Shown here: positions 55,373 to 63,245 of the stretch, one piece after another
How positions within the stretch are numbered: position 1 is the stretch's first letter
Layout of the letters: each line of letters opens with the position of its first letter
Assembly: GCA_903862655.1 (NCBI GenBank)
Contig: CAIOZA010000046.1
Span: 1-63,245, forward strand
DNA from: an uncultured Ignavibacteria bacterium
GTDB lineage: Bacteria > Bacteroidota > Ignavibacteria > Kapaibacteriales > UBA2268
Length of the DNA: 63,245 nucleotides
Direction: 5' to 3'
Translations under genes and position numbers: made by a program
Notes under the pieces: generated by a model
Seen by the model: only the letters and a program-made list of their open reading frames with translations
Told to the model about the DNA's origin: nothing
Databases searched by the model: none

Positions 55373-56641
55373 ATGAAATCAAAATTAAGGATTCTGTCCT
55401 TTCTATTATTTGTTTTTGCATCAATCCTAATAACAACAACTGAATCCGATGCTCAGTGCTGTGCCGCTGGAAATCCATCCAGCACAAATTGTTCTATCGA
55501 TCAGGGTGGCAAGAATAGTCTTCAGATAAGCTATTTCCACATGTACTCTTCGTCGGACATATATTACGAAGGTGTAAATCAATCAAACTATAAATACGCC
55601 ACAAGCGATTTCAATTTCTCATCTCTTGCTTTATCCTATGGAATATCGAATGATCTTAGATTGACTGCTGATCTGGGTTACTTCTTGAATAAAAGCCAGA
55701 CTTTCACCAATGGATACAATCGCCAGACTTCAGGATTGTCCGATGCGACTTTTGGAATAAGTTACCAAACTTACAAAAGTACAGACAAATTATTCGATAT
55801 AACCCAGTCATTAAGATTTACTGTACCTGTCGGACAGTTCAATCAGGAATATGAAGGAGTAACTCTGCCAATAGATTTTCAGCCATCATCGGGAAATTTC
55901 AAATATAATCTTGGATTAGTTCTATCCAAAAGATTTAACGGAAGTCCATTTTCACTAGTTTCTGTTAATTCGATGGAAGTTTCGCAATTCATAGAGACAG
56001 AAAATTCCAGATATAAATATGGAAATCTTTATAACGTATCATTGATTGGAAGGTATGCTTTTGAGTTTGGACTTACTGCCTCTCTACAGATGCGTTGTGA
56101 GGTAAGAGAGAAAGCACTGAATGGACCGAAATCTCAGGACAATACATTCAATTACATCAATGCTTCCGGAGGATTGGTAGCGTTTATATCTCCACAATTA
56201 TCATATAATTTCTACAAGGATTTTGGTTTCACACTTCAGTACAATCATCCCCTTTATAAAAATGTGAACGGACTACAGCTTACAAATAAATATTCTATAT
56301 CCGCAGGTCTGACCAAGAGCTTCAACTTTTCTTCAGATGAAAAGCCAATCGCTGAGATCGACCGTGATGCATCATTGTCAAAGATGTCGATCAAAGTCAG
56401 CGGTAACTGCGAAATGTGCAAAGCCAGAATTGAGGAAACTGTCAACGAAATCAGCAATGTAGCCTCATCAGACTGGAGCCCCGAAACTAAGGAATTAATA
56501 GTATATTACAAAGATAATAAGCCCGATGTCGATGGGATTGAGCAGGCTCTAGCCGCAGTCGGTCACGATACAGACAAGTACAAAGCCAAGCTGGATGTTT
56601 ATGACAAGCTCCCTAAATGCTGTCTATATAGGAACAAATAA
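55373..56641 (+). CDS. Outer-membrane barrel with C-terminal heavy-metal-associated domain
   Basis: A 422-residue exported protein. The signal peptide is followed by a Cys-rich N-terminus (Cys29, Cys30, Cys40), then a beta-barrel-like domain (about 48-320) with repeated amphipathic strands (LRLTADLGYF, FDITQSLRFTVPVG, SLIGRYAFEFGL). After a linker comes a complete HMA domain (about 335-405): MSIKVSGNCEMCKARIEETV with metal-binding Cys346 and Cys349, then DWSPETKELIVYY and ALAAVGHDTDKYKA, ending LPKCCLYR (Cys416-417). HMA domains bind Cu(I) and similar ions. A barrel-HMA fusion would hold the metal site at the periplasmic face of the outer membrane. No ribosome site is seen. Confidence 0.8.
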   Translation: MKSKLRILSFLLFVFASILITTTESDAQCCAAGNPSSTNCSIDQGGKNSLQISYFHMYSSSDIYYEGVNQSNYKYATSDFNFSSLALSYGISNDLRLTADLGYFLNKSQTFTNGYNRQTSGLSDATFGISYQTYKSTDKLFDITQSLRFTVPVGQFNQEYEGVTLPIDFQPSSGNFKYNLGLVLSKRFNGSPFSLVSVNSMEVSQFIETENSRYKYGNLYNVSLIGRYAFEFGLTASLQMRCEVREKALNGPKSQDNTFNYINASGGLVAFISPQLSYNFYKDFGFTLQYNHPLYKNVNGLQLTNKYSISAGLTKSFNFSSDEKPIAEIDRDASLSKMSIKVSGNCEMCKARIEETVNEISNVASSDWSPETKELIVYYKDNKPDVDGIEQALAAVGHDTDKYKAKLDVYDKLPKCCLYRNK

Positions 56642-56677
56642 CAGAATAAATTTATACCAGGCACTATAGAATCATAG

Positions 56678-56703
56678 AGGCAGGATGTCCTGCCTTTTTT
56701 TAT
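56678..56703 (+). terminator. Terminator of the metal locus
   Basis: A perfect 8-bp stem (AGGCAGGA with TCCTGCCT) with a two-base loop and a run of T, 37 nt after the barrel-HMA stop. Confidence 0.9.
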
Positions 56704-56742
56704 GATGACCTCAGCGCTTACTCAAGATTCCAGAAAGAATTT

Positions 56743-59700
56743 CTATTTCTTAGCCATCTCAAATTTCTTCTTCATTTCTAATATCATACTTCTTAGCTCA
56801 ACTATTTCTTTCTGCTGCTTTTGTACCTCATTCAGAAGCATGGCATTCACACGGTTGTAGTAAACAGTTAAGAGGTTTCCATCCTTATCGTAAGCAACAA
56901 GATTTGGTGCGACTTTAGCCACTTCCTCAGCGATTAAGCCGTACTGGGTTGACTTATCGCCATCAGCGAATTCATCTTTATATTTGAATGTAACAGGTCT
57001 TAATTTCATCAGTACGTTGCTGGCGTCTCCCATGTCGTTAATATCTTCTTTGAATCTGGCGGATGAAGTTAATGTTCCTAACTTGCCTGAGGCATTAACG
57101 TAAACGGCAACACCGCTGGCGCTTGTTTGACCAGAGATACCTGCTAAATATGTTGCGGTTTGAGAAGATCCAATTTTAATAACATCTGACTCAGCTGCGG
57201 TGCCAGTATTGGCTATGTAAATATTATTTCCGCCAGTTGTTTGATTTGTTCCTGCATTTGAACCCAATGCAGTGTTCCAGGTTCCTGTAGATTGATTTAA
57301 TGCGTGGTAGCCAATACCGGTATTGTCATCACCAGCTTGATTTAATTTCATAGCTTCCAATCCAAAAGAAGAATTTGCTTTACCGGTAGTATTAGTAAAT
57401 AATGCCTTAGAACCAACAGCTGTATTCCATTTAGACTGATCACCTGTTAGTGTTCCTTTACCATTGTTATATAAAGCAGAATCACCAACTGCGACAAGAT
57501 TACCAGATGTTGTATTGTAAAATAGAGCATTGGTTCCAACTGCAACATTAGACCAACCTGTAGTGTTGCAATAAAGTGATTGAAATCCATTTGCAGTGTT
57601 AAGAGATCCTGTTGTATTGGAACCTAATGCGTCACAACCAACAGCTGTGTTAATAGCGCCAATTGTGTTGTAAAAGAGTGCACCAGATCCATTTGCTGTG
57701 TTAAAATAGCCGGTTGTATTGAATTTGAGAGACTGAAATCCATTTGCAGTGTTAGAAATGCCACCTGTGTTGGAATAGAGGGACTTATATCCATTCGCGG
57801 TGTTATAATTGCCTGTAGTATTGAAATAAAGAACCTGATTTCCATTCGCTGTGTTAGAACTGCCGGTTGTGTTGGAGTAAAGAGCTTTTGAACCTACCGC
57901 TGTATTTCCAATACCAGTATTGTTGTATAAAGCAGAATCACCGATTGCAACCAGATTGCCGGAAGTAGTATTCTTATAGAGAGAATAGGTTCCAACTGCT
58001 ACATTGCTCCATCCAGTAGTGTTGAAGTTTAGGGCACCAGTTCCATTTGCTGTGTTATATGCACCCGTTGTATTGTAATAGAGTGCAGATACACCAATAG
58101 CTGTGTTACCATTGCCTGTCGTGTTGTTCATTAGGGAAAAATTTCCATTCGCAGTGTTAATAACGCCTGTTGTATTGGAAGAGAGAGATGAAGATCCATT
58201 CGCAGTGTTATTAAATCCCGTTGTGTTGAGACTGAGGGCGCCAGAGCCATTAGCTGTGTTACCATTACCTATAGTGTTGGAGTATAGGGCACCAGTTCCA
58301 TTTGCTGTGTTCTCCCTGCCAGTTGTGTTGGAATGAAGAGCCTGATATCCATTCGCTATGTTATAATAACCTGTTGTGTTAGAATAGAGGGCACCAGAAC
58401 CATTTGCTATGTTACTATAGCCAGTCGTGTTAGAGAAGAGTGCAGAGTCACCTGTTGCCGTATTTAGGAATCCAGTTATATTTTTATAAAGAGTAGCATT
58501 CCCAGTTGCAACATTTGACCTACCTGTTGTATTTGAATAAAGTGCTTGAAATCCATTTGCAGTATTGTTGGAACCTGTCGTGTTAGAGAAAAGAGCTTTA
58601 GAACCTACAGCTGTAATTCTTGTGCCAGTATTATTATATAAAGCAGAATCACCAATAGCTACCAGATTGCTACTTGATGTATTCTTATAGAGAGAATTGG
58701 TTCCAACTGCTACATTGCTCCATCCAGTAGTGTTCGAAGAAAGTGCATAAGCTCCATTTGCTGTGTTATATGCACCCGTTGTATTGTAATAGAGGGTAGT
58801 AAGACCAATTGCTGTGTTACCATTGCCTGTTGTGTTGGAAGTGAGAGACCTAAATCCATTGGCAGTGTTTTCAAAGCCGGATGTATTGTAATAGAGGGTC
58901 TGGTACCCACTCGCAGTGTTTTGCCCCCCCGTTGTATTGGAAAAGAGGGAATGCAATCCATTGGCAGTGTTTTCACCTCCTATTGTGTTTGAATAGAGGG
59001 AAGCAAAACCAATTGCTGTGTTACCACCGCCTGTTGTATTGGTTAAAAGTGATTTGGATCCAATTGCTAAATTTCTTGACCCAGTATTGTTGTATAAAGC
59101 TGAGTCACCAACAGCAACTAGATCGGACCCGGATGTATTTCTATAGAGAGAATTGGTTCCAAATGCTACATTTGACCAACCTGTTATGTTAGAATAAAGT
59201 GCATTACTGCCTATTGCATCATTATTGGAACCAGAGGAATTTGAGAAAAGTGATTTGGATCCAATAGCTAAATTTCTTGAACCAGTATTGTTGTATAAAG
59301 CTGAGTCGCCTATAGCAACCAGATTGCTTGCAGATGTATTTCTATAGAGAGAATTGGTTCCAACTGCTACATTTGACCTGCCTGTTGTATTTGCATATAA
59401 TGATTTAATTCCTACTGCAGTATTGCTATTATCGCCATCATCGCTATTGCCGGATCCACTGCCTAAAAATACATTTGAATTGTCTGATTTCCCATCTGTT
59501 AGTTCATCTATTGATTTTGCACCAAGAGAAGGAACTCCGGTTATTTTTGTCCATGCAACATCTGTAACTTTTAGATTAGTAATTGCACCATCTGCAACTT
59601 TTGCTGTTGTTACTTTTCCATCTCCAATAGTAGGATTTGGATAGGTTCCTGCTAGGTCACCACCTGCATTACCTGATGGTGGAATACTGAATGTCTTTGA

Positions 59701-60321
59701 TATATTAATAGTTGCTACGGGTCCATTCGGATTGGTTATAGCAATATTGTTGTCAGTATTCATTACACCCTGTATGCCTGTTCCACTGCCACCTGACGAG
59801 CTGATTGTTATAGTCTCACCCTTTCGGTTTATAGTTGTTCCACCGCCTCCTTCAAGTATAATATCTCCTTCGGCACCATTGAGACTCCTTACTACTCCTC
59901 TAGCTGAATTTGTTAATCCCTCTGCTATTGAAGCTGTATCTGTATATTTTGCTTTTTGCGCATAGGGTACTGATGTTAGCTCAGTTCTTGGAACAAACTC
60001 ATTGCCTGCTCCAACAGAAACACCTAACCAATAAACTTTATCAAAAGGCAGATTGAGAGCCGAATTTTTTCCAATAACAAGATTGAAATATCCACCTTTA
60101 GATAGGACATTGGTGATTGTTTCAGAGTATATCGGTGTTCCACCTGTGGATGTATTGTAAATCCTAACTGAAACAGTATGCTGAGCATCTGCAACAGCCA
60201 GTCCTTTATCGTCGGAAAGATAGCCTTGATAATTCATTGTATTTGGAAGTTCGGCTTGTAATATCCAGGTTGACATTAATAGACAAACGATTAAGCTGAT
60301 ATAGGTTCTGAAATTAGACAT
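56743..60321 (-). CDS. Fibre-like protein with 17-residue head repeats and S74 chaperone domain (copy 1)
   Basis: An 1192-residue exported protein. The signal peptide leads to a conserved N-terminal domain (LPNTMNYQGYLSDDKG, PIYSETITNVLSKGGYFNLVIG; about 25-135) and a linker with a GGGGTTINRKGETITISS turn. Residues about 295-1010 are around forty 17-residue repeats of the form NTANGxxxLxxNTTGxx, akin to YadA/Hep_Hag head repeats. A larger unit (WSNVAVGTNSLYKN, LVAIGDSALYNNTG) recurs inside them. The C-terminus has the S74 intramolecular chaperone domain with SSARFKEDI (catalytic Ser/Lys dyad) and YGLIAEEVAKVAPNLV, then a coiled coil. It probably trimerises and cleaves itself. AGGA lies before the ATG. 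Confidence 0.82.
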   Translation of the reverse strand: MSNFRTYISLIVCLLMSTWILQAELPNTMNYQGYLSDDKGLAVADAQHTVSVRIYNTSTGGTPIYSETITNVLSKGGYFNLVIGKNSALNLPFDKVYWLGVSVGAGNEFVPRTELTSVPYAQKAKYTDTASIAEGLTNSARGVVRSLNGAEGDIILEGGGGTTINRKGETITISSSGGSGTGIQGVMNTDNNIAITNPNGPVATINISKTFSIPPSGNAGGDLAGTYPNPTIGDGKVTTAKVADGAITNLKVTDVAWTKITGVPSLGAKSIDELTDGKSDNSNVFLGSGSGNSDDGDNSNTAVGIKSLYANTTGRSNVAVGTNSLYRNTSASNLVAIGDSALYNNTGSRNLAIGSKSLFSNSSGSNNDAIGSNALYSNITGWSNVAFGTNSLYRNTSGSDLVAVGDSALYNNTGSRNLAIGSKSLLTNTTGGGNTAIGFASLYSNTIGGENTANGLHSLFSNTTGGQNTASGYQTLYYNTSGFENTANGFRSLTSNTTGNGNTAIGLTTLYYNTTGAYNTANGAYALSSNTTGWSNVAVGTNSLYKNTSSSNLVAIGDSALYNNTGTRITAVGSKALFSNTTGSNNTANGFQALYSNTTGRSNVATGNATLYKNITGFLNTATGDSALFSNTTGYSNIANGSGALYSNTTGYYNIANGYQALHSNTTGRENTANGTGALYSNTIGNGNTANGSGALSLNTTGFNNTANGSSSLSSNTTGVINTANGNFSLMNNTTGNGNTAIGVSALYYNTTGAYNTANGTGALNFNTTGWSNVAVGTYSLYKNTTSGNLVAIGDSALYNNTGIGNTAVGSKALYSNTTGSSNTANGNQVLYFNTTGNYNTANGYKSLYSNTGGISNTANGFQSLKFNTTGYFNTANGSGALFYNTIGAINTAVGCDALGSNTTGSLNTANGFQSLYCNTTGWSNVAVGTNALFYNTTSGNLVAVGDSALYNNGKGTLTGDQSKWNTAVGSKALFTNTTGKANSSFGLEAMKLNQAGDDNTGIGYHALNQSTGTWNTALGSNAGTNQTTGGNNIYIANTGTAAESDVIKIGSSQTATYLAGISGQTSASGVAVYVNASGKLGTLTSSARFKEDINDMGDASNVLMKLRPVTFKYKDEFADGDKSTQYGLIAEEVAKVAPNLVAYDKDGNLLTVYYNRVNAMLLNEVQKQQKEIVELRSMILEMKKKFEMAKK

Positions 60322-60510
60322 AGTCTTTCCTATGAAGATATTTAATAAAATATGTTTCGTTAGTTGAAAAAACGATAAGCTCAGGTTAAATACACTTATC
60401 GAGATAATAATAAGGTGCGGACTAACAATCAGGATAAGCTAAATAAATAATTAATCATTGTTATTAATTGACTTTAGCAATATAGCAAAAAAATTTCGGA
60501 TTTTAATAAA

Positions 60511-60534
60511 AAAAGCAGGTTTTTACCTGCTTTT
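60511..60534 (-). terminator. Terminator of fibre-like copy 2
   Basis: A perfect 10-bp stem (AAAAGCAGGT with ACCTGCTTTT) with a TTTT loop and an A-rich plus-strand flank giving a T run on the minus strand. It is 36 nt past the stop. Confidence 0.85.
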
Positions 60535-60570
60535 TAAAGATTAGAACTTATCAAAAGATATGAATTAAAT

Positions 60571-63243
60571 TTATTTCTTAGCCATCTCAAATTGCACTTT
60601 CATTTCTAATATCATACTTCGGAGTTCATCAATTTCTTTCTGCTGTTTTTGTACCTCGTTCAGAAGCATGGCATTCACGCGGTTATAGTAAACAGTTAAA
60701 AGCTTTCCGTCTTTGTCGTAAGCAACAAGATTTGGAGCAACTTGAGCTACTTCCTCAGCGATTAAACCATACTGGGTTGACTTATCGCCATCAGCGAATT
60801 CATCTTTATATTTGAATGTAACTGGTCTTAATTTCATCAGTACGCTGCTAGCGTCTCCCATATCGGTTATATCCTCTTTGAATCTGGCAGAAGAAGTTAA
60901 TGTACCTAATTTACCGGCACTATTAACGTAAACAGCAACACCGCCGGCACTTGATTGAACATAGATTCCTGCTATATATGTTGCTGTTTGATTAGATCCT
61001 ATTTTAATAACATCTGACTCAGCTGCGATGCCTGAATTGGCTATGTAAATATTGTTTCCACCTGTTGTTTGATTAGTTCCTGCATTTGATCCCAATGCTG
61101 TGTTCCAGGTACCTGTGGATTGATTTAATGCGTGGTAGCCAATACCGGTATTGTCATCACCAGCTTGATTTAATTTTAAAGCTTCCAAACCAAAAGAAGA
61201 ATTTGCTTTACCGGTTGTATTAGTAAATAATGCCTTAGAGCCAACTGCTGTATTCCATTTAGACTGGTCACCCGTTAATGTACCGCTGCCATTGTTATAT
61301 AAAGCAGAATCGCCGATAGCAACCAGATTAGCGCTAGTTTTGTTTTGATAAAGAGAATTCACTCCCACTGCTACATTTGACCAACCTGTTTTGTTGGAAG
61401 CGAGTGCACCTAATCCAATCGCAATGCTATAATTGCCGGTTGAGTTGGAGCTTAGAGCCCCTCCTCCATTTGCCGTGTTTCCAAACCCAGTGGTGTTTTG
61501 GTTTAGAGCGTAGTAACCCTCTGCTGTGTTATACGAGCCCGTTGAGTTGGAGCTGAGGGCATAAGAACCCTCTGCTGTGTTACGAGATCCTGTTGTATTG
61601 AATTTGAGAGACTGATACCCATTTGCTGTGTTAGAACTGCCACTTGTGTTGGAGAAGAGGGAAGAATAACCATTCGCTGTGTTACCCTCTCCAACTGTGT
61701 TGGAGAAGAGGGAAGAATAACCATTCGCTGTGTTACCCTCTCCACCTGTGTTGGAGAAAAGAGCTTTAGAGCCCACAGCTGTATTTCCAGTACCATAATA
61801 ATTATTATATAAAGCAGAATCACCGATCGCAACCAGATTGGACGCAATTATATTCTTGTATAATGCTTTTGTTCCTACTGCAACATTGGACCAGCCTGTT
61901 GTGTTAGTATTAAGAGCTTGATTTCCAATTGCTGTGTTATTAGAACCCGTTGTATTGGAAGAAAGTGAAGAAGCACCGTTAGCCGTGTTGTAGGAGCCAG
62001 AAGAATTTAGAAAAAGAACATTACTTCCGTTAGCTGTATTGAAATTTCCAATTGTATTGGACACTAAGACCTCTGCACCAATGGCTGTATTTCTAAGTCC
62101 TGATGTATTGGAAGATAAGGCGTAATCACCATTAGCTACGTTGAGAGATCCGGTTGTATTCGCAGAAAGGGCAAAAGCACCATTTGCGGTGTTTCTATAT
62201 CCGATCGTGTTCGATGCAAGCGCACTATCACCACAAGCTGAGTTATTGTACCCGGATGTGTTTGAGTATAGAGCTTTCAGACCATTAGCGGTATTGTTGG
62301 CACCTGTTGTATTGGAATATAACGATTTAATTCCAACGGCAGTATTGCTATTATCACCGTCATCACTATTGCCGGATCCAGTCCCTAAGAATACGCTTGA
62401 AATGTCAGATTTTCCATCAGTCAATTCATCTATTGATTTTGCTCCAAGAGAAGGAACTCCGGTTATTTTTGTCCATGCAACATCTGTAACTTTTAGATTA
62501 GTGATTGCACCGTCTGCAACTTTTGCTGTTGTTACTCTTCCATCTCCAATAGTAGGATTTGGATAGGTTCCTGCCAGGTCACCTCCGGCAGCACCTGATG
62601 GTGGAATGCTGAATGTCTTTGATATATTAATAGTTGCTACGGGTCCATTCGGATTGGTTATAGCAATATTGTTGTCAGTATTCATTACGCCCTGAATGCC
62701 GGTTCCTCCGCCACCTGACGAGCTAATTGTTATTGTCTCACCCTTTCGGTTTATAGTTGTTCCTCCGCCACCTTCAAGAATAATATTGCCATCGGTTCCA
62801 TTAATGCTCCTTACTACTCCTCTTACTGAATTTGTTAATCCCTCTGCTATGGAAGCTGTATCAGAATATTTTGCTTTCTGCGCATAGGGGACTGAAGTCA
62901 GCTCGGTTCTTGGAACAAACTCATTGCCTGTACCAACAGAAACACCTAACCAGTAAACTTTATCAAAAGGTAAATTGAGAGCCGAATTTTTTCCAATAAC
63001 AAGATTGAAATATCCACCTTTAGATAGGACATTGGTGATTGTTTCAGAGTATATCGGTGTTCCACCTGTGGATGTATTGTAAATCCTAACTGTAACAGTA
63101 TGCTGAGCATCTGCAACAGCCAGTCCTTTATCGTCGGAAAGATAGCCTTGATAATTCATTGTATTTGGAAGTTCGGCCTTTAATATCCAGGTGGATATTA
63201 AAAGACACATGAGTAGGCGGATATAGGTTTTGATAGTAAACAT
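60571..63243 (-). CDS. Fibre-like protein with 17-residue head repeats and S74 chaperone domain (copy 2)
   Basis: A tandem paralogue of the preceding fibre gene, 890 residues. The N-terminal 290 residues and C-terminal 200 residues are nearly identical to copy 1, including the S74 motif SSARFKEDI and YGLIAEEVAQVAPNLV. The middle has only about two dozen 17-residue repeats. One local duplication is exact over a repeat unit (GYSSLFSNT appears in consecutive units near 61650-61750). The ATG is the last codon in the window, so its ribosome site and promoter lie outside. As a pair they look like surface fibres or adhesins that diversify by repeat gain and loss; this is inference. Confidence 0.82.
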   Translation of the reverse strand: MFTIKTYIRLLMCLLISTWILKAELPNTMNYQGYLSDDKGLAVADAQHTVTVRIYNTSTGGTPIYSETITNVLSKGGYFNLVIGKNSALNLPFDKVYWLGVSVGTGNEFVPRTELTSVPYAQKAKYSDTASIAEGLTNSVRGVVRSINGTDGNIILEGGGGTTINRKGETITISSSGGGGTGIQGVMNTDNNIAITNPNGPVATINISKTFSIPPSGAAGGDLAGTYPNPTIGDGRVTTAKVADGAITNLKVTDVAWTKITGVPSLGAKSIDELTDGKSDISSVFLGTGSGNSDDGDNSNTAVGIKSLYSNTTGANNTANGLKALYSNTSGYNNSACGDSALASNTIGYRNTANGAFALSANTTGSLNVANGDYALSSNTSGLRNTAIGAEVLVSNTIGNFNTANGSNVLFLNSSGSYNTANGASSLSSNTTGSNNTAIGNQALNTNTTGWSNVAVGTKALYKNIIASNLVAIGDSALYNNYYGTGNTAVGSKALFSNTGGEGNTANGYSSLFSNTVGEGNTANGYSSLFSNTSGSSNTANGYQSLKFNTTGSRNTAEGSYALSSNSTGSYNTAEGYYALNQNTTGFGNTANGGGALSSNSTGNYSIAIGLGALASNKTGWSNVAVGVNSLYQNKTSANLVAIGDSALYNNGSGTLTGDQSKWNTAVGSKALFTNTTGKANSSFGLEALKLNQAGDDNTGIGYHALNQSTGTWNTALGSNAGTNQTTGGNNIYIANSGIAAESDVIKIGSNQTATYIAGIYVQSSAGGVAVYVNSAGKLGTLTSSARFKEDITDMGDASSVLMKLRPVTFKYKDEFADGDKSTQYGLIAEEVAQVAPNLVAYDKDGKLLTVYYNRVNAMLLNEVQKQQKEIDELRSMILEMKVQFEMAKK

Positions 63244-63245
63244 AG

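Noticed and set aside
57400-62350. Regularly spaced DNA repeats that could be taken for a CRISPR array
   Set aside because: The 51-bp period keeps an open frame and encodes a 17-residue protein repeat with no distinct spacers; no cas genes are nearby.
62141-62566. 141-codon antisense frame inside fibre copy 2
   Set aside because: It mirrors the repeat-coding strand, has no ribosome site and a matching shadow exists in copy 1. It is an effect of base composition.

Overview
The window is AT-rich bacterial chromosome from a didermic member of the Bacteroidota/Ignavibacteriota (FCB) group. Seven large secreted proteins end in a type IX secretion (T9SS) C-terminal sorting domain. One gene encodes a PorE-like TPR/propeller/OmpA protein. 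The housekeeping genes (rny, zapA, rpsD, glnA, asnS, pheT, trmB, nadK, lgt) are of bacterial type, and several intergenic regions carry the Bacteroidota -7 motif TAnnTTTG. The genus cannot be told from sequence alone. No phage, IS element, rRNA, tRNA or CRISPR array was seen.

Layout. 0.1-5.9 kb: FadL-type porin, SGNH-hydrolase lipoprotein and two tandem paralogous envelope proteins of unknown function. 6.0-9.3 kb: secreted kelch/HYR/Ig protein, preceded by a 0.5-kb gap with three AGCTA-cored palindromes. 9.7-12.7 kb: a reverse-strand cluster of O-methyltransferase, lipoprotein and glnA. 12.9-15.9 kb: two divergent OmpA-type genes, one degenerate and one PorE-like. 15.9-18.0 kb: CopG-like/DUF2283/unknown trio and an MltB-type transglycosylase. 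18.3-20.6 kb: zapA, a probable 6S RNA, and rny. 20.7-28.4 kb: a secreted arylsulfotransferase-like protein, asnS and a secreted Ig-domain protein. 28.6-34.4 kb: rpsD, a DUF1460 protein with an MFS transporter, a lipoprotein, nadK and lgt. 34.4-45.7 kb: three more giant T9SS cargo proteins, including a second arylsulfotransferase-like paralogue. 46.2-50.2 kb: trmB-pheT and a vapBC pair whose toxin is frameshifted.

50.4-56.6 kb is the most interesting region. It is a coherent metal-handling locus with five parts: a Cys-rich secreted protein, a TonB-dependent receptor with a CC motif, a DUF2318 metal/Fe-S domain fused to a T9SS sorting domain, an Ig-like lipoprotein, and an outer-membrane barrel fused to a C-terminal heavy-metal-associated (HMA) domain. 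Two copies of a hairpin-forming dispersed repeat bracket the middle three genes. A plausible model, which is inference, is surface capture of a soft metal such as copper by the T9SS-exported DUF2318 protein, import by the TonB receptor and periplasmic hand-off to the HMA domain.

56.7-63.2 kb holds two tandem paralogous fibre-like proteins. They are built from a 17-residue repeat and end in a peptidase S74 intramolecular-chaperone domain. Their ends are nearly identical and their repeat numbers differ.
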